From an uncultured Lachnospiraceae bacterium (GTDB lineage Bacteria > Bacillota > Clostridia > Lachnospirales > Lachnospiraceae), in assembly GCA_910579865.1 (NCBI GenBank), contig CAJTXA010000005.1, positions 1-64,000 of the forward strand: a stretch of DNA of 64,000 nucleotides, read 5' to 3'. Below the pieces are notes generated by a model. The model was not told where the DNA came from and searched no databases. It worked only from the letters and a program-made list of their open reading frames with translations. This document shows, one piece after another, positions 34,307-42,391 of this stretch (positions within the stretch are counted from its first letter, which is position 1; every line of letters starts with the position of its first letter). The position numbers and the translations under genes were made by a program.

Positions 34307-34810
34307 TTATTCTCTATACTTTATCTGCGCCTGAAAAGCATCCTTAAAAAATCCAATTCCTTTTTCTTTTCCAATATCCTCTTCATTTAGCTTTCCCATC
34401 TTAACTGCTTTACAAACTTCAATATATGCTTCCCCCATTGCCCAGGTAATCGTTCCTGCTGTTCCTGCTGAAATTGCGCCTCCGGTCAAACTTCCAGCTA
34501 CTGGAATCCATTTAATCAAATTAGCAGCAACTGTCTTACCAACCAAAGCAGCTCCTCCCACTCCTAATACAGCCATCACGAAACCTTTTAACCCATCCTT
34601 CTTTATATCCATTTCAAATATCCCAGAAATCGTGGCCATCAAAGCAACCTGTTGTGCAATTAATACTGGCATATCTGCAAATGGGATTGGAATTGCTCCA
34701 GTCGTTGCCGTTGTTCCCACAGCAACTCTAACTGCATGTTCTGCCTTTTCAATCTTCTCTTTCCATTCCTTTTCTCTTTCTTTTGTACCATTCTCCTTAA
34801 AATCGCACAT
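34307..34810 (-). CDS. DUF697/YcjF-like membrane-associated protein
   Basis: 167 residues. After a charged N-terminal helix come two hydrophobic, Gly/Ala-rich helical hairpins (AVGTTATTGAIPIPFADMP, then LVGKTVAANLIKWIPVAG and GGAISAGTAGTITWAMGEA). This pattern is typical of the DUF697 domain, which often accompanies GTPases, but no G domain is present here. I place the start at the ATG 34810; an in-frame TTG four codons earlier is too close to the AGGAGG. It precedes the histidine kinase by 30 nt and is probably co-transcribed with it. Confidence 0.7.
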   Translation of the reverse strand: MCDFKENGTKEREKEWKEKIEKAEHAVRVAVGTTATTGAIPIPFADMPVLIAQQVALMATISGIFEMDIKKDGLKGFVMAVLGVGGAALVGKTVAANLIKWIPVAGSLTGGAISAGTAGTITWAMGEAYIEVCKAVKMGKLNEEDIGKEKGIGFFKDAFQAQIKYRE

Positions 34811-35041
34811 TTTTCTTTCCAACCTCCTAATATTATCACAACTTATCCCTTCTAACTAACCCTTTTTCTACATCAATCTCCTTACTTTTCTCTCCTTTTT
34901 ATTATAACAAGATTTCTTATTATATTCAAACATAAGTTCTTACAGGTAAAAATAAAACAATATTCCGTTTTTGTTCAACTTTCTGCTAAATGGCATATCT
35001 ATTTAATGTTCCCAATAAATCGGAAAATTGCTCCACATCTC

Positions 35042-36019
35042 TTATACAACGCACATAAATCCATACATTATTACACATATAAATAAGCTGATTATACTTG
35101 CTTTATTTGTTTTATAGTTTGTATTTGCAGGATTCCACTTTTTTATTTTATTATTTTCAAATAAAAATCCTATTGTTGCACTCATTATGCCCAAAATCAA
35201 CAATCCACATATTTTCATTGCAGGTAATGTATTATTCTCAATTCCTTTTGCTTCAAATATGATACACGTTATTCCTATTCCTACACATAATATCAAGGTG
35301 TATATTACAGTTACTAGAATACTGCGTTTGGCACGTTTCCTGTCATCTTCCCTACGATAGATTTTATCTGTCATTTTGTAGTTGCTCATTTCTATGCTTG
35401 TGATAAAATTCAGCATATATATAACAATCAGAATGTTATTGAACCATTGCATTTTCAAATTTGCTCCATTTATCACACAAAGCAGAAAAATATATACTGT
35501 AGACAAGATTCCAACATGCAAATCAATATGTGTCAGCAGTTTCTTCACTTCGCAAATATTATACTCTATTTTGTTATCAAACCCTGCAATTTCATTAAAA
35601 GAATCATTTTTTATTGCATTGGAAAAATAAATATGCAGAAATAGTTGTATTGGGATACATAGAATAAACATACAGATAAATATCCCAATACGAAAAATAT
35701 TCGTTAATGTACTGTGAATGATATATGCCAATATACATAAAACAGATATTCCTATAAAAACCCATGGCATTTTTCCTATTGATATTTCTCCTTGCGTTGA
35801 TGATTTTTCCCTGTTCTTATTTCCTAACAATGTATCAACATCAACTTCAAATAATTGTGCTAACTTGATTAGATTGTCAGAGCTTGGTCTAGAAGTATTG
35901 GTTTCCCATTTGGTTACAGCTTGACGGCTGACCTCCAAATATTCAGAAACTTTTTCCTGTGACAGTCCTTTCTTTTTACGATAATATATAAGATTTTCTG
36001 CTAATTGATTTTCATTCAT
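35042..36019 (-). CDS. XRE-family regulator fused to a membrane domain
   Basis: 325 residues from the ATG at 36019, which follows CGGAGGTTAGTAAT. The N-terminal helix-turn-helix (about 1-60: LAENLIYYRKKKGLSQEK, then YLEVSRQAVTKWETN, TSRPSSDNLIKLAQLF) is XRE type. The rest holds about six or seven hydrophobic helices. Such HTH-membrane fusions are common in Firmicutes and probably sense an envelope signal while tethering the DNA-binding domain. No target is evident; it stands alone with about 200 nt of plain AT-rich DNA on its downstream side. Confidence 0.82.
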   Translation of the reverse strand: MNENQLAENLIYYRKKKGLSQEKVSEYLEVSRQAVTKWETNTSRPSSDNLIKLAQLFEVDVDTLLGNKNREKSSTQGEISIGKMPWVFIGISVLCILAYIIHSTLTNIFRIGIFICMFILCIPIQLFLHIYFSNAIKNDSFNEIAGFDNKIEYNICEVKKLLTHIDLHVGILSTVYIFLLCVINGANLKMQWFNNILIVIYMLNFITSIEMSNYKMTDKIYRREDDRKRAKRSILVTVIYTLILCVGIGITCIIFEAKGIENNTLPAMKICGLLILGIMSATIGFLFENNKIKKWNPANTNYKTNKASIISLFICVIMYGFMCVV

Positions 36020-36218
36020 ATTACTAACCTCCGTTTGGTATTGATAGCAATAATATACCAATTTATCCAGTTGCACTCTACCAACTATATAGCAACTATT
36101 AGTTGCAACTGCTATTTTTTCTGCTATTTCTATCTTACCTCTATTTCACACTGAGTTTTCTGCTCCAACACAAGCCACTAATATTTATCGCTTTCTTTGG
36201 TAAATACAGTCTGATGTG

Positions 36219-36376
36219 CATTGGAGTGTATCTTGCTATGGATATATTTATTGGTGGTACTGATAAATGATTTTCTCCCGTTAATTTTCGAAGTTTTGAA
36301 TTATGGGATAGCATTGGCGGATATTTCTCCACTTGGGGGGAATATTGGTTTATTTCATATGGTAATTATCGCATGA
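36219..36376 (+). pseudogene. Possible remnant of a membrane protein gene
   Basis: A plus-strand frame without start codon reads ALECILLWIYLLVVLIND, then LNYGIALADISPLGGNIG and HMVIIA before a TGA. A preceding hydrophobic piece (FIAFFGKYSLMCIGVYLA) lies in another frame. Two overlapping hydrophobic frames with stops suggest a decayed integral membrane protein. The family is not recognised. Confidence 0.25.
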
Positions 36377-36405
36377 AAAAAGACTATAACCATTCGTGTT
36401 ATAGC
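36376..36405 (-). terminator. Terminator-like hairpin
   Basis: CTATAAC (36384-36390) pairs with GTTATAG (36398-36404). On the minus strand TCTTTTTTC follows. It would end transcription that reads through from the lipoprotein gene at 36735, 330 nt away. Confidence 0.6.
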
Positions 36406-36455
36406 CTTTTGAGGATTGAGGAAGTCCCTTTCTTATTAGTATTCAAATAATAACA

Positions 36456-36599
36456 TTATTGTACCCAATCAATACAGAGCAAGACCGCCACTCTGTATTG
36501 CTTTGCTTTCAATTTTTCACTGGTATTCTGTAAAAGAAACTGAAATAGGATGAAAACGTATCTTCTATCTTCGGAAAGCTGTTCCTTGCCACGCAACAT
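36456..36599 (-). CDS. Doubtful 47-codon reading frame downstream of the lipoprotein gene
   Basis: A minus-strand frame starts MLRGKEQLSEDRRYV and ends AVLLCIDWVQ. There is no clear ribosome site, and stops lie just upstream, so a decayed gene is as likely as a small protein. The rest of 36406-36734 shows nothing else. Confidence 0.2.
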   Translation of the reverse strand: MLRGKEQLSEDRRYVFILFQFLLQNTSEKLKAKQYRVAVLLCIDWVQ

Positions 36600-36734
36600 A
36601 AAGAACTGATTGACTGATTTGTTCTATCGGGCTACCACTCGCAAAGATTTTTCAACTAAGTTCACCTCTGATTATTATTCTGTGAAATATTTTACTTCAT
36701 CGCAGACACAAACCATATTTTCACAGTCAGGATT

Positions 36735-37865
36735 TTAAGATACAGGTTTGTTACTATCCCAAGAAACGCTTAGGCCTGTAATTTCCCGAAACGGCATATA
36801 AAAATGGAAGTAGCCGTTATGGTTATCTATGTTCCAACCTGCATTAAGGTTAATAACTGGTCCCCGGTAGAACCAGCTAGTTTCTCCCTCCACTCCAACA
36901 GGATAACCATCCCGAAGATGATACCATACTGGTAGTGTGATGGTTTGGTTATTGGTCCAGTCTATCTCCCTTTCCTCCCAAAAGTCGTAAGAAAATTCGT
37001 AGAAATGCCCATCCGCACCAGTAACAGTAAAATGCTCCGCTGTCCCTTTCACATCAAAATCCAGACGTGTAAGCAGAGTATAAAGGCCACCATAGCTGAT
37101 AACACTGCTTTCTAGACCGACACCTTCTAGCAGTTCCGATGACAAAAAGTTATCCCCTTGTCGGACACTGGGCTTTGACGTCCAGGGCCATGTTCTCATG
37201 GCGTATTCTTCCAACTCTGTTTGGGAAAATCCATCACAGGGCAGACAGTAAAAGGCATAATATTTCTTTACGGAATCCTCCAAAGCTTCCCGCACCGCCT
37301 CCGGCTTGTCCTGTGGTCCATGGAAAACCATCTCTTGAAAGCTGTGAAACTGTGGGGAATAGGTTCGCCAAGGCAATTCTGGCTGAAATTTATACTGTCC
37401 CTTTGGCATCATCTGAGCCAGAGGCTTACCCTCTATCCAGGTAAAAAAGGCCGACAGCTGTTCTAAGGCTGGAATGGTATCGGCGATAGAAGTGTATTGG
37501 GTATCCAGAATTTTGTTCCCCCATTCCCAGGCATCTAAGCTGCCTCCCTCTTTCTGATATTGCTCCAGATAATACGCCGGAATCACCTCTGCTTCATCAG
37601 AAACCAACCGGGAGTAGAACATCGGAACTGGATCGCCTCCGCCCCGGCCTACCCAAACCTGAAAAACCGCATCCGGCAGTTCGCCAAACCAACCGTCCCA
37701 GGTCTGAATCCCCTTTTGCTGAATATAGATTGTTTCATCTGGGTATCTTCTTGTCAGGTATTCCTTTACATCTGCCTTAGTATAGGGTCCCCGGTATTCA
37801 TAGCAACCCACAAGTGACAACGCCAGCAGGCAGACCATCCCAACAGCAAATATTTTCTTACCCAT
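36735..37865 (-). CDS. Lipoprotein of unknown function
   Basis: 376 residues. The signal peptide MGKKIFAVGMVCLLALS ends in the lipobox LVGC, so the protein should be anchored at Cys21 outside the membrane. The mature part is Trp/Tyr-rich with no domain I recognise (for example GDPVPMFYSRLVS and YEFSYDFWEEREIDW). The gene is clearly more GC-rich than the genes before it and begins the GC-richer island that continues to about 41.9 kb, suggesting acquired DNA. No partner gene is within 300 nt. Codon choice differs from the surrounding housekeeping genes. Confidence 0.75.
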   Translation of the reverse strand: MGKKIFAVGMVCLLALSLVGCYEYRGPYTKADVKEYLTRRYPDETIYIQQKGIQTWDGWFGELPDAVFQVWVGRGGGDPVPMFYSRLVSDEAEVIPAYYLEQYQKEGGSLDAWEWGNKILDTQYTSIADTIPALEQLSAFFTWIEGKPLAQMMPKGQYKFQPELPWRTYSPQFHSFQEMVFHGPQDKPEAVREALEDSVKKYYAFYCLPCDGFSQTELEEYAMRTWPWTSKPSVRQGDNFLSSELLEGVGLESSVISYGGLYTLLTRLDFDVKGTAEHFTVTGADGHFYEFSYDFWEEREIDWTNNQTITLPVWYHLRDGYPVGVEGETSWFYRGPVINLNAGWNIDNHNGYFHFYMPFREITGLSVSWDSNKPVS

Positions 37866-38273
37866 TTGTGTTACCTCCCGATTGATTGAAATATAAGCAT
37901 TTACGTTCCAAATAAGTGGATAAAACGCCGTCAGTATTCAAAGCAAAAAGTCGCTCCCCGCCACTGTTGATGGTATAAAATTAAGCATAACAAAATTGTG
38001 AGGCTATATAGTTATATCACCGCTTATTTAAGAATGGTACAAGATATCATGTTTGTCAATCTCTCTTTCTAAAAATTTTGTAAAAATATAGTAGGTCAAT
38101 TATAACAGAAATTTGTCTTCTTTACAAGGGATGTAATATATCGATTCATGGTATTTCAAAACTGTTATGTTCTCTAAAAAAACAAATACCTTTTTTATAT
38201 TTTTGTGTCTACTTTTATAATAGATCCAACCCTATGGCTGATGACAGGCAGTCCTTTTTACAATTTTATAATC
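37866..38273. other. Intergenic region without recognisable gene
   Basis: 408 bp, AT-rich, with multiple stops in all frames. I see neither a clear terminator for the 38274 gene nor a convincing promoter beyond scattered TATAAT-like boxes upstream of the lipoprotein gene. Confidence 0.5.
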
Positions 38274-38987
38274 CTAAACATTCATATCAAACTTAGGATA
38301 ATACGCATCTTCCAGCTTTTCCTTCTGCATCATTGCCTTTGCCTCCAGCTCGGATTCTGCTTCCACATACTTAACTATAATCTCCTGCCCTGGTGCTTCT
38401 AGCATGGAAATTTTCTCTGTACCTTCATCTAGCTTTTCAGCCTGTTCCGCTTTTTCCTCTCTCTGCTCCTGTACTTTTTCTTCTTCCTCTTTCTTTTCCT
38501 TCTGCTTCTCCAGACGCTCGTCTATATTCTTCTTCAGCCTTTCCACATTGGTCATTCCCGTTTCGGTTACGGAATATACGGTACTCTGTATGCTGCCATC
38601 TTTATTGACCATCCATGTCTGCTGGTAATAAGTCACTGTCCCGCCTAAAGTCTTGTTCTGGGCGGAAAGTTGTTCATATCCCTGCTTTTCAAGCTCTGGA
38701 ATCTTTTTCAGGAAATCTTCTAGTTCCTTCGCCTTTTTGGAATCTCCCGAACACTTCTTCAGATACTCGCTGGATATTGTCACATTGCCCTTGGACATAC
38801 AGTCATAATTCTTCTGTAAATAGGAATAATAATCTGGTACTTCCTTTTCCCCAGTATCCTTTGCTTTTCCCTCCTGTGCAGGTATGGACTCTTTCGGTTC
38901 TGCTTTCTTTGTCTCCTTATTTTTCTGTGTTGTGTATGTACTCTCATACATATTCCTGTAGTTGTTTTCAATTCCTAAAATTGCCAT
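38274..38987 (-). CDS. DUF6033 family protein
   Basis: 237 residues, matching the DUF6033 family of Lachnospiraceae: a short N-terminal stretch MAILGIENNYRNMYES, a Lys/Glu/Pro-rich linker, a compact middle (NYDCMSKGNVTISSEYLKK, TVTYYQQTWMVNKDGSI) and a long charged coiled coil (about 150-205) before the end. It has no signal peptide, yet the repetitive charged tail is unlike a metabolic enzyme. It is the last gene of the LytTR-GHKL operon, 27 nt after the preceding gene, so its expression should depend on that regulator. The function is unknown. Confidence 0.8.
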   Translation of the reverse strand: MAILGIENNYRNMYESTYTTQKNKETKKAEPKESIPAQEGKAKDTGEKEVPDYYSYLQKNYDCMSKGNVTISSEYLKKCSGDSKKAKELEDFLKKIPELEKQGYEQLSAQNKTLGGTVTYYQQTWMVNKDGSIQSTVYSVTETGMTNVERLKKNIDERLEKQKEKKEEEEKVQEQREEKAEQAEKLDEGTEKISMLEAPGQEIIVKYVEAESELEAKAMMQKEKLEDAYYPKFDMNV

Positions 38988-39014
38988 AATATCATCCTCC
39001 TTAAAATTTTTAAA

Positions 39015-39623
39015 TTAACAAGAACGTTTGCTCACCCTCAGCTTGCGTTTCAAGTCGACTTCCTCCGCAAACCTCTCATACTCAGCATGTCTTTCTTTCC
39101 TTGCTTTATGGACTTCTATAAATTCTGCCGATGACATTGACATCTTTTCACTTGTCACGCAGGCGTGTGCGATATCCCCATTTTCATCTAATGCAATCAG
39201 ATAACCTTTTCGGGGATTTGGATTCATAATATCCTGCTTCACAATAAAACCCTCAACTTTTGCCATGACACTCTTTGCCAAATCTGTCTTTGCCTGTACC
39301 TTAGAATCAAGCATGGTAGGCTCTGCACCCGATGGTTTCCAATCCAGAACAGAATCATCCACATTATTGTTGAAATACTTATCCCACGGATAATCATTTC
39401 TTCCCCATAAAAAGTCATCAATCTTGGATGTATCCATGACACTGTAGTATGCTCTGGGAAACCTCGTCTGCCACATATCTTTAAAGCTTATTCCTGCTGC
39501 AGTTTCTTTCTTTACCGCAAGTTTCGCAAAACTCACACCTCTATTCTTATCAGGCACTACATTCTTCTGATACTGCTCTGCCAGATAGTACCCTCCCAAT
39601 TTACCTATCACTCCGAAATCCAT
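39015..39623 (-). CDS. Unknown protein of the LytTR/GHKL operon
   Basis: 202 residues from the ATG at 39623, preceded by AGGAGAGAGG; it overlaps the end of the histidine kinase gene by 23 nt. The N-terminus MDFGVIGKLGGYYLAEQ resembles in style the start of the DUF6033 protein encoded next (short, no signal sequence). The middle contains FPRAYYSVMDTSKIDDFLWG and ARKERHAEYERFAEE. I do not recognise a family. The tight overlap implies translational coupling with the sensor kinase, and the recurring pairing with DUF6033 suggests joint function. Confidence 0.75.
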   Translation of the reverse strand: MDFGVIGKLGGYYLAEQYQKNVVPDKNRGVSFAKLAVKKETAAGISFKDMWQTRFPRAYYSVMDTSKIDDFLWGRNDYPWDKYFNNNVDDSVLDWKPSGAEPTMLDSKVQAKTDLAKSVMAKVEGFIVKQDIMNPNPRKGYLIALDENGDIAHACVTSEKMSMSSAEFIEVHKARKERHAEYERFAEEVDLKRKLRVSKRSC

Positions 39624-41076
39624 CTTCCTCTCTCCTTTCATTTTTCATCATCACAGACAGGATGAACACTCTACCATTTACCTTAAAATCCACTGCTCCC
39701 TGGTATTTCTCTGCTGTGCTTTTGATATTGGCAAGCCCTATCCCATGGGATTTCCTGTCCGCCTTATCTGTCACCGGAAACTCCTCCTGACGCCTCCGAA
39801 TCAGCTGCCCGTCAAAGCTGTTCTCCACTTTCAGAATAAGCAGGTTCCCTTTCTGCAGGGAGCTGATACGGATAAAGGCATCCGCCCCTGGTTCTTTCGT
39901 TTTCAGTTTCTGGCAGGCCTCGATTGCATTGTCCACCGCATTCCCCAGGATAACGCCTATGTCGTAGCTGTGTATCTCAATCCCCTGCGGAAGCAGCAGC
40001 TTATCCGCATCCATCCTTAAGCCATGCACATCCCGCACCGCCTCATGATATTTCATATTGAGCAGGGTATCCACAATCGTGTTCCCCGTCCTAAACCGCA
40101 GCTCCAGCTTTTCAAGCCCTCTGTTCAGCTCCGACAGGTACTCCTGCAGCTCCCTGCCCTCTTCCCCAGCAAAAAGGCACTGGATAATGGCAAAGGTGTT
40201 CTTCATATCATGCTTCATGCCCCGTATGCCGGAATAGATTCGCTCCATCTCTTCCATATGTTCCTGCAGGCTGCTTATCTGATTTTCCAGAATAATCCTG
40301 CCACTCTTTTCCCTGTTCCAGTAGATCATGTCCTGAAACAGCTTCACCCCATATAGGATGGAGAGCAGCGACAGGATCAGGATTGCAGGTATCACGATGA
40401 CAAGAATTGGATACCTGTCATATAGCATTTTAGGAACACCGTCTTCCAGCGTAATCATAATGATACGAAGGAGCATACAGATCATCATTCCCACCGCCGA
40501 TGGGGTAAGGATAAAAAGCAGTTCTGTTCCGTTGATGCAATAGTTCTTTTCTTTAAAGTCCCTTACAATCTTTTTCAGTGAAAAATACAGCAGAAGAGCA
40601 ACAATCAAGTATTGGAGAATTAATACAACTACTGTTCCAATCCATACTACCAAAGTGAGAATCTTTTCTGATGTGATAATCCCCTCTCTGACACACCAAT
40701 TCCACACATCAGGCAATTTGTTTCCTGGTTTACCAATCAAAATTGCTACCACATAAGAACTAATATCCATCACTGCCTGGAATGAAACCACAAGGAAAAC
40801 TGTGACAGAGCGAAATTCCTTATAAAAACATATGGCAAGGGCAGACAGGATACAAAGCGACAATGCTATAATCCCAACCGTCATCCTATAATCCTCATAT
40901 CCTGGTGGGGAATACCACACCAGGACTGTCCTCAGAACCACATACAAGCCCGCCACATACAAACCATTCCACCTGATTTTCATCCTTGCTTCTAAAAAAC
41001 TCCCTAAAAAATACTGCAAGCAGTACCCCTGGAACACCGTCAGAGCCGCATATAACACATCCGCTACCTTAAACAC
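39601..41076 (-). CDS. GHKL-type sensor histidine kinase (AgrC/ComD-like)
   Basis: 491 residues. The N-terminal 250 residues form six or so membrane helices. A coiled coil follows, then the phospho-acceptor segment RGMKHDMKNTFAIIQ. The GHKL ATPase domain has the N box DIGVILGNAVDNAIEAC and the G box SHGIGLANIKSTAEKYQG. This architecture belongs to the HPK10 peptide-sensing kinases. The start overlaps the response regulator stop by 8 nt. No agrB-type processing protease or clear pheromone precursor is encoded nearby; 42063-42290 is a decayed frame only. Confidence 0.92.
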   Translation of the reverse strand: MFKVADVLYAALTVFQGYCLQYFLGSFLEARMKIRWNGLYVAGLYVVLRTVLVWYSPPGYEDYRMTVGIIALSLCILSALAICFYKEFRSVTVFLVVSFQAVMDISSYVVAILIGKPGNKLPDVWNWCVREGIITSEKILTLVVWIGTVVVLILQYLIVALLLYFSLKKIVRDFKEKNYCINGTELLFILTPSAVGMMICMLLRIIMITLEDGVPKMLYDRYPILVIVIPAILILSLLSILYGVKLFQDMIYWNREKSGRIILENQISSLQEHMEEMERIYSGIRGMKHDMKNTFAIIQCLFAGEEGRELQEYLSELNRGLEKLELRFRTGNTIVDTLLNMKYHEAVRDVHGLRMDADKLLLPQGIEIHSYDIGVILGNAVDNAIEACQKLKTKEPGADAFIRISSLQKGNLLILKVENSFDGQLIRRRQEEFPVTDKADRKSHGIGLANIKSTAEKYQGAVDFKVNGRVFILSVMMKNERREEDGFRSDR

Positions 41077-41767
41077 TAGATATACCCCCGTTCTGCAGAT
41101 GCCACATATAGGTTTTCACAAATTCACCATACTTCTTTTTCGTCAGATACGCCCTGTCGCCATTCGTAAGGGTTATGCTCTCGCTGTCGTATTCTGTGAT
41201 GCAGTCCATATTCACGATGTACGCCCTATGACAGCGGTAAAATTCCTCCCCAAGCTGCCCCTCCAGCTCATCCATCGCCGCATAGATTTCTATGGTCTGC
41301 TCTACAGTATGTATCTCTACCTTCTTTGCCCTGCTCTCGATATACAGGATTTCGGACTGGTCAAGAGTAAGGTTCCGTGACTTGATAAACAGCACACGGC
41401 GCTCCTTCTTCCTTACAGCCTCTCTCACCGCCCTTTTTAGTACCTCTGCAAATTTGTCTTCGTCTATAGGCTTCAGCAGATACTGAAATGCATAAAGGTC
41501 AAGGGCATCGAACACATAATCCTTGATACCCGTGATAAACACAAGCACAGTATCCCCCTGCTTTTCCCGCAGACTCCTCGCCGTCTCTATGCCGTTCATG
41601 CCCTCCATCTGTATGTCAAGGAAAACAATATCAAACTGCTTTCCTGATATAAGAAGCTCCTCGCCTGTGGCGTAGGCTTCTATACGGCTCTCTGGTTGCT
41701 GTTCCTCCACCAGCCCACATATATACTCTCTTATCGCTTTTTCATCATCCACAACTGCTATTTCCAA
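41069..41767 (-). CDS. LytTR family response regulator
   Basis: 232 residues. The receiver domain (about 1-115) has the acidic pair in AVVDDE, the phospho-Asp in DIVFLDIQMEGMNG and the Lys in QYLLKPIDEDK. The C-terminal LytTR DNA-binding domain follows (FIKSRNLTLDQSEILYIES, then CHRAYIVNMDCITEYD). It is the first gene of the operon with the GHKL kinase. Two direct repeats 22 bp apart lie 73-103 bp upstream of the start codon, a typical LytTR spacing, so autoactivation is likely. Confidence 0.93.
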   Translation of the reverse strand: MEIAVVDDEKAIREYICGLVEEQQPESRIEAYATGEELLISGKQFDIVFLDIQMEGMNGIETARSLREKQGDTVLVFITGIKDYVFDALDLYAFQYLLKPIDEDKFAEVLKRAVREAVRKKERRVLFIKSRNLTLDQSEILYIESRAKKVEIHTVEQTIEIYAAMDELEGQLGEEFYRCHRAYIVNMDCITEYDSESITLTNGDRAYLTKKKYGEFVKTYMWHLQNGGISSV

Positions 41768-41802
41768 AATCCATCACCTCAAATCCATATAAACATTCAC
41801 TT

Positions 41803-41870
41803 CTTATATCGGCAGAAATTTTCCGTTTTTCGGGCGTAAGGAACAAAACGACCACTTTTTGGGAACGAAA
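41803..41870 (-). promoter_or_regulatory. LytTR-type direct repeats and promoter
   Basis: On the plus strand GGAACAAAA starts at 41840 and GGAACGAAA at 41862, matching 8 of 9 with exactly 22 bp between starts (two helical turns). Downstream on the minus strand a TATAAG -10 box lies at 41808-41803, about 31 bp from the nearer repeat. This places the repeats at roughly -44 to -75, usual for LytTR activators. No good -35 is present, as expected for an activated promoter. Confidence 0.6.
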
Positions 41871-42062
41871 GGCAAAAATACAGTGAAGAAATTTTAAAAT
41901 AAATTTAAAGTTCTTCGTTATTCGTCCGATATGAGGATAGATGTCCTACAAAACGACATATAAACAATGCTGGCCGTGTCTGCAGGCTGTCCGACTTGCC
42001 TGCGGAAATGACAGACTGCCGCATACGGCGGATGAAGTCCATAATGCAGCAGCCTTTGTATT

Positions 42063-42290
42063 TCATATTGTTAAAAATGTGTATTTGATATGCTCCTTGT
42101 ATGCTTCTGTGCAAGCCATAAACAATCTCACTTTTCCCCATTTTGAAACGAACTCTTTTTTTATACTTGTAATTGCATTTACGAAAAAGCCAGCCATGCT
42201 TAGCAGAACGTAACCAATAAGATGCTGCTGCTGATAACTGCAACAACAAAAAGCCCCAATATAAGCATAAAAATCGAAAAAAACTTTCAC
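42063..42290 (-). pseudogene. Frameshifted small membrane protein remnant
   Basis: Two overlapping minus-strand frames look coding. One gives a membrane helix, MLILGLFVVAVISSS then ILLVTFC-stop. The other continues LLSMAGFFVNAITSIKK then EFVSKWGKVRLFMAC and ends YTFLTI. A single frameshift near 42205 would join them. It lies upstream of the LytTR operon and may be a lost membrane partner. The family is not recognised. The 41905-42062 stretch is GC-richer but gives no supported gene. Confidence 0.35.
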
Positions 42291-42391
42291 ATTAAAATAA
42301 ACAGTTAAAAAATTATTCTATTCTTATGTTAAATAAAAATTGCGGCACTAAGATCCCCTTTCTTAATACTACAGTCTTTATCTAACTAACA

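Noticed and set aside
36141..36332. Minus-strand 63-codon frame starting MEKYPPMLSHNSKLR
   Set aside because: No ribosome site. The opposite strand gives a better membrane-protein pattern, so I treat it as antisense to a plus-strand relic.
41941..42213. Plus-strand 90-codon frame upstream of the LytTR operon
   Set aside because: Odd composition and no ribosome site; the minus strand shows more plausible coding pieces.
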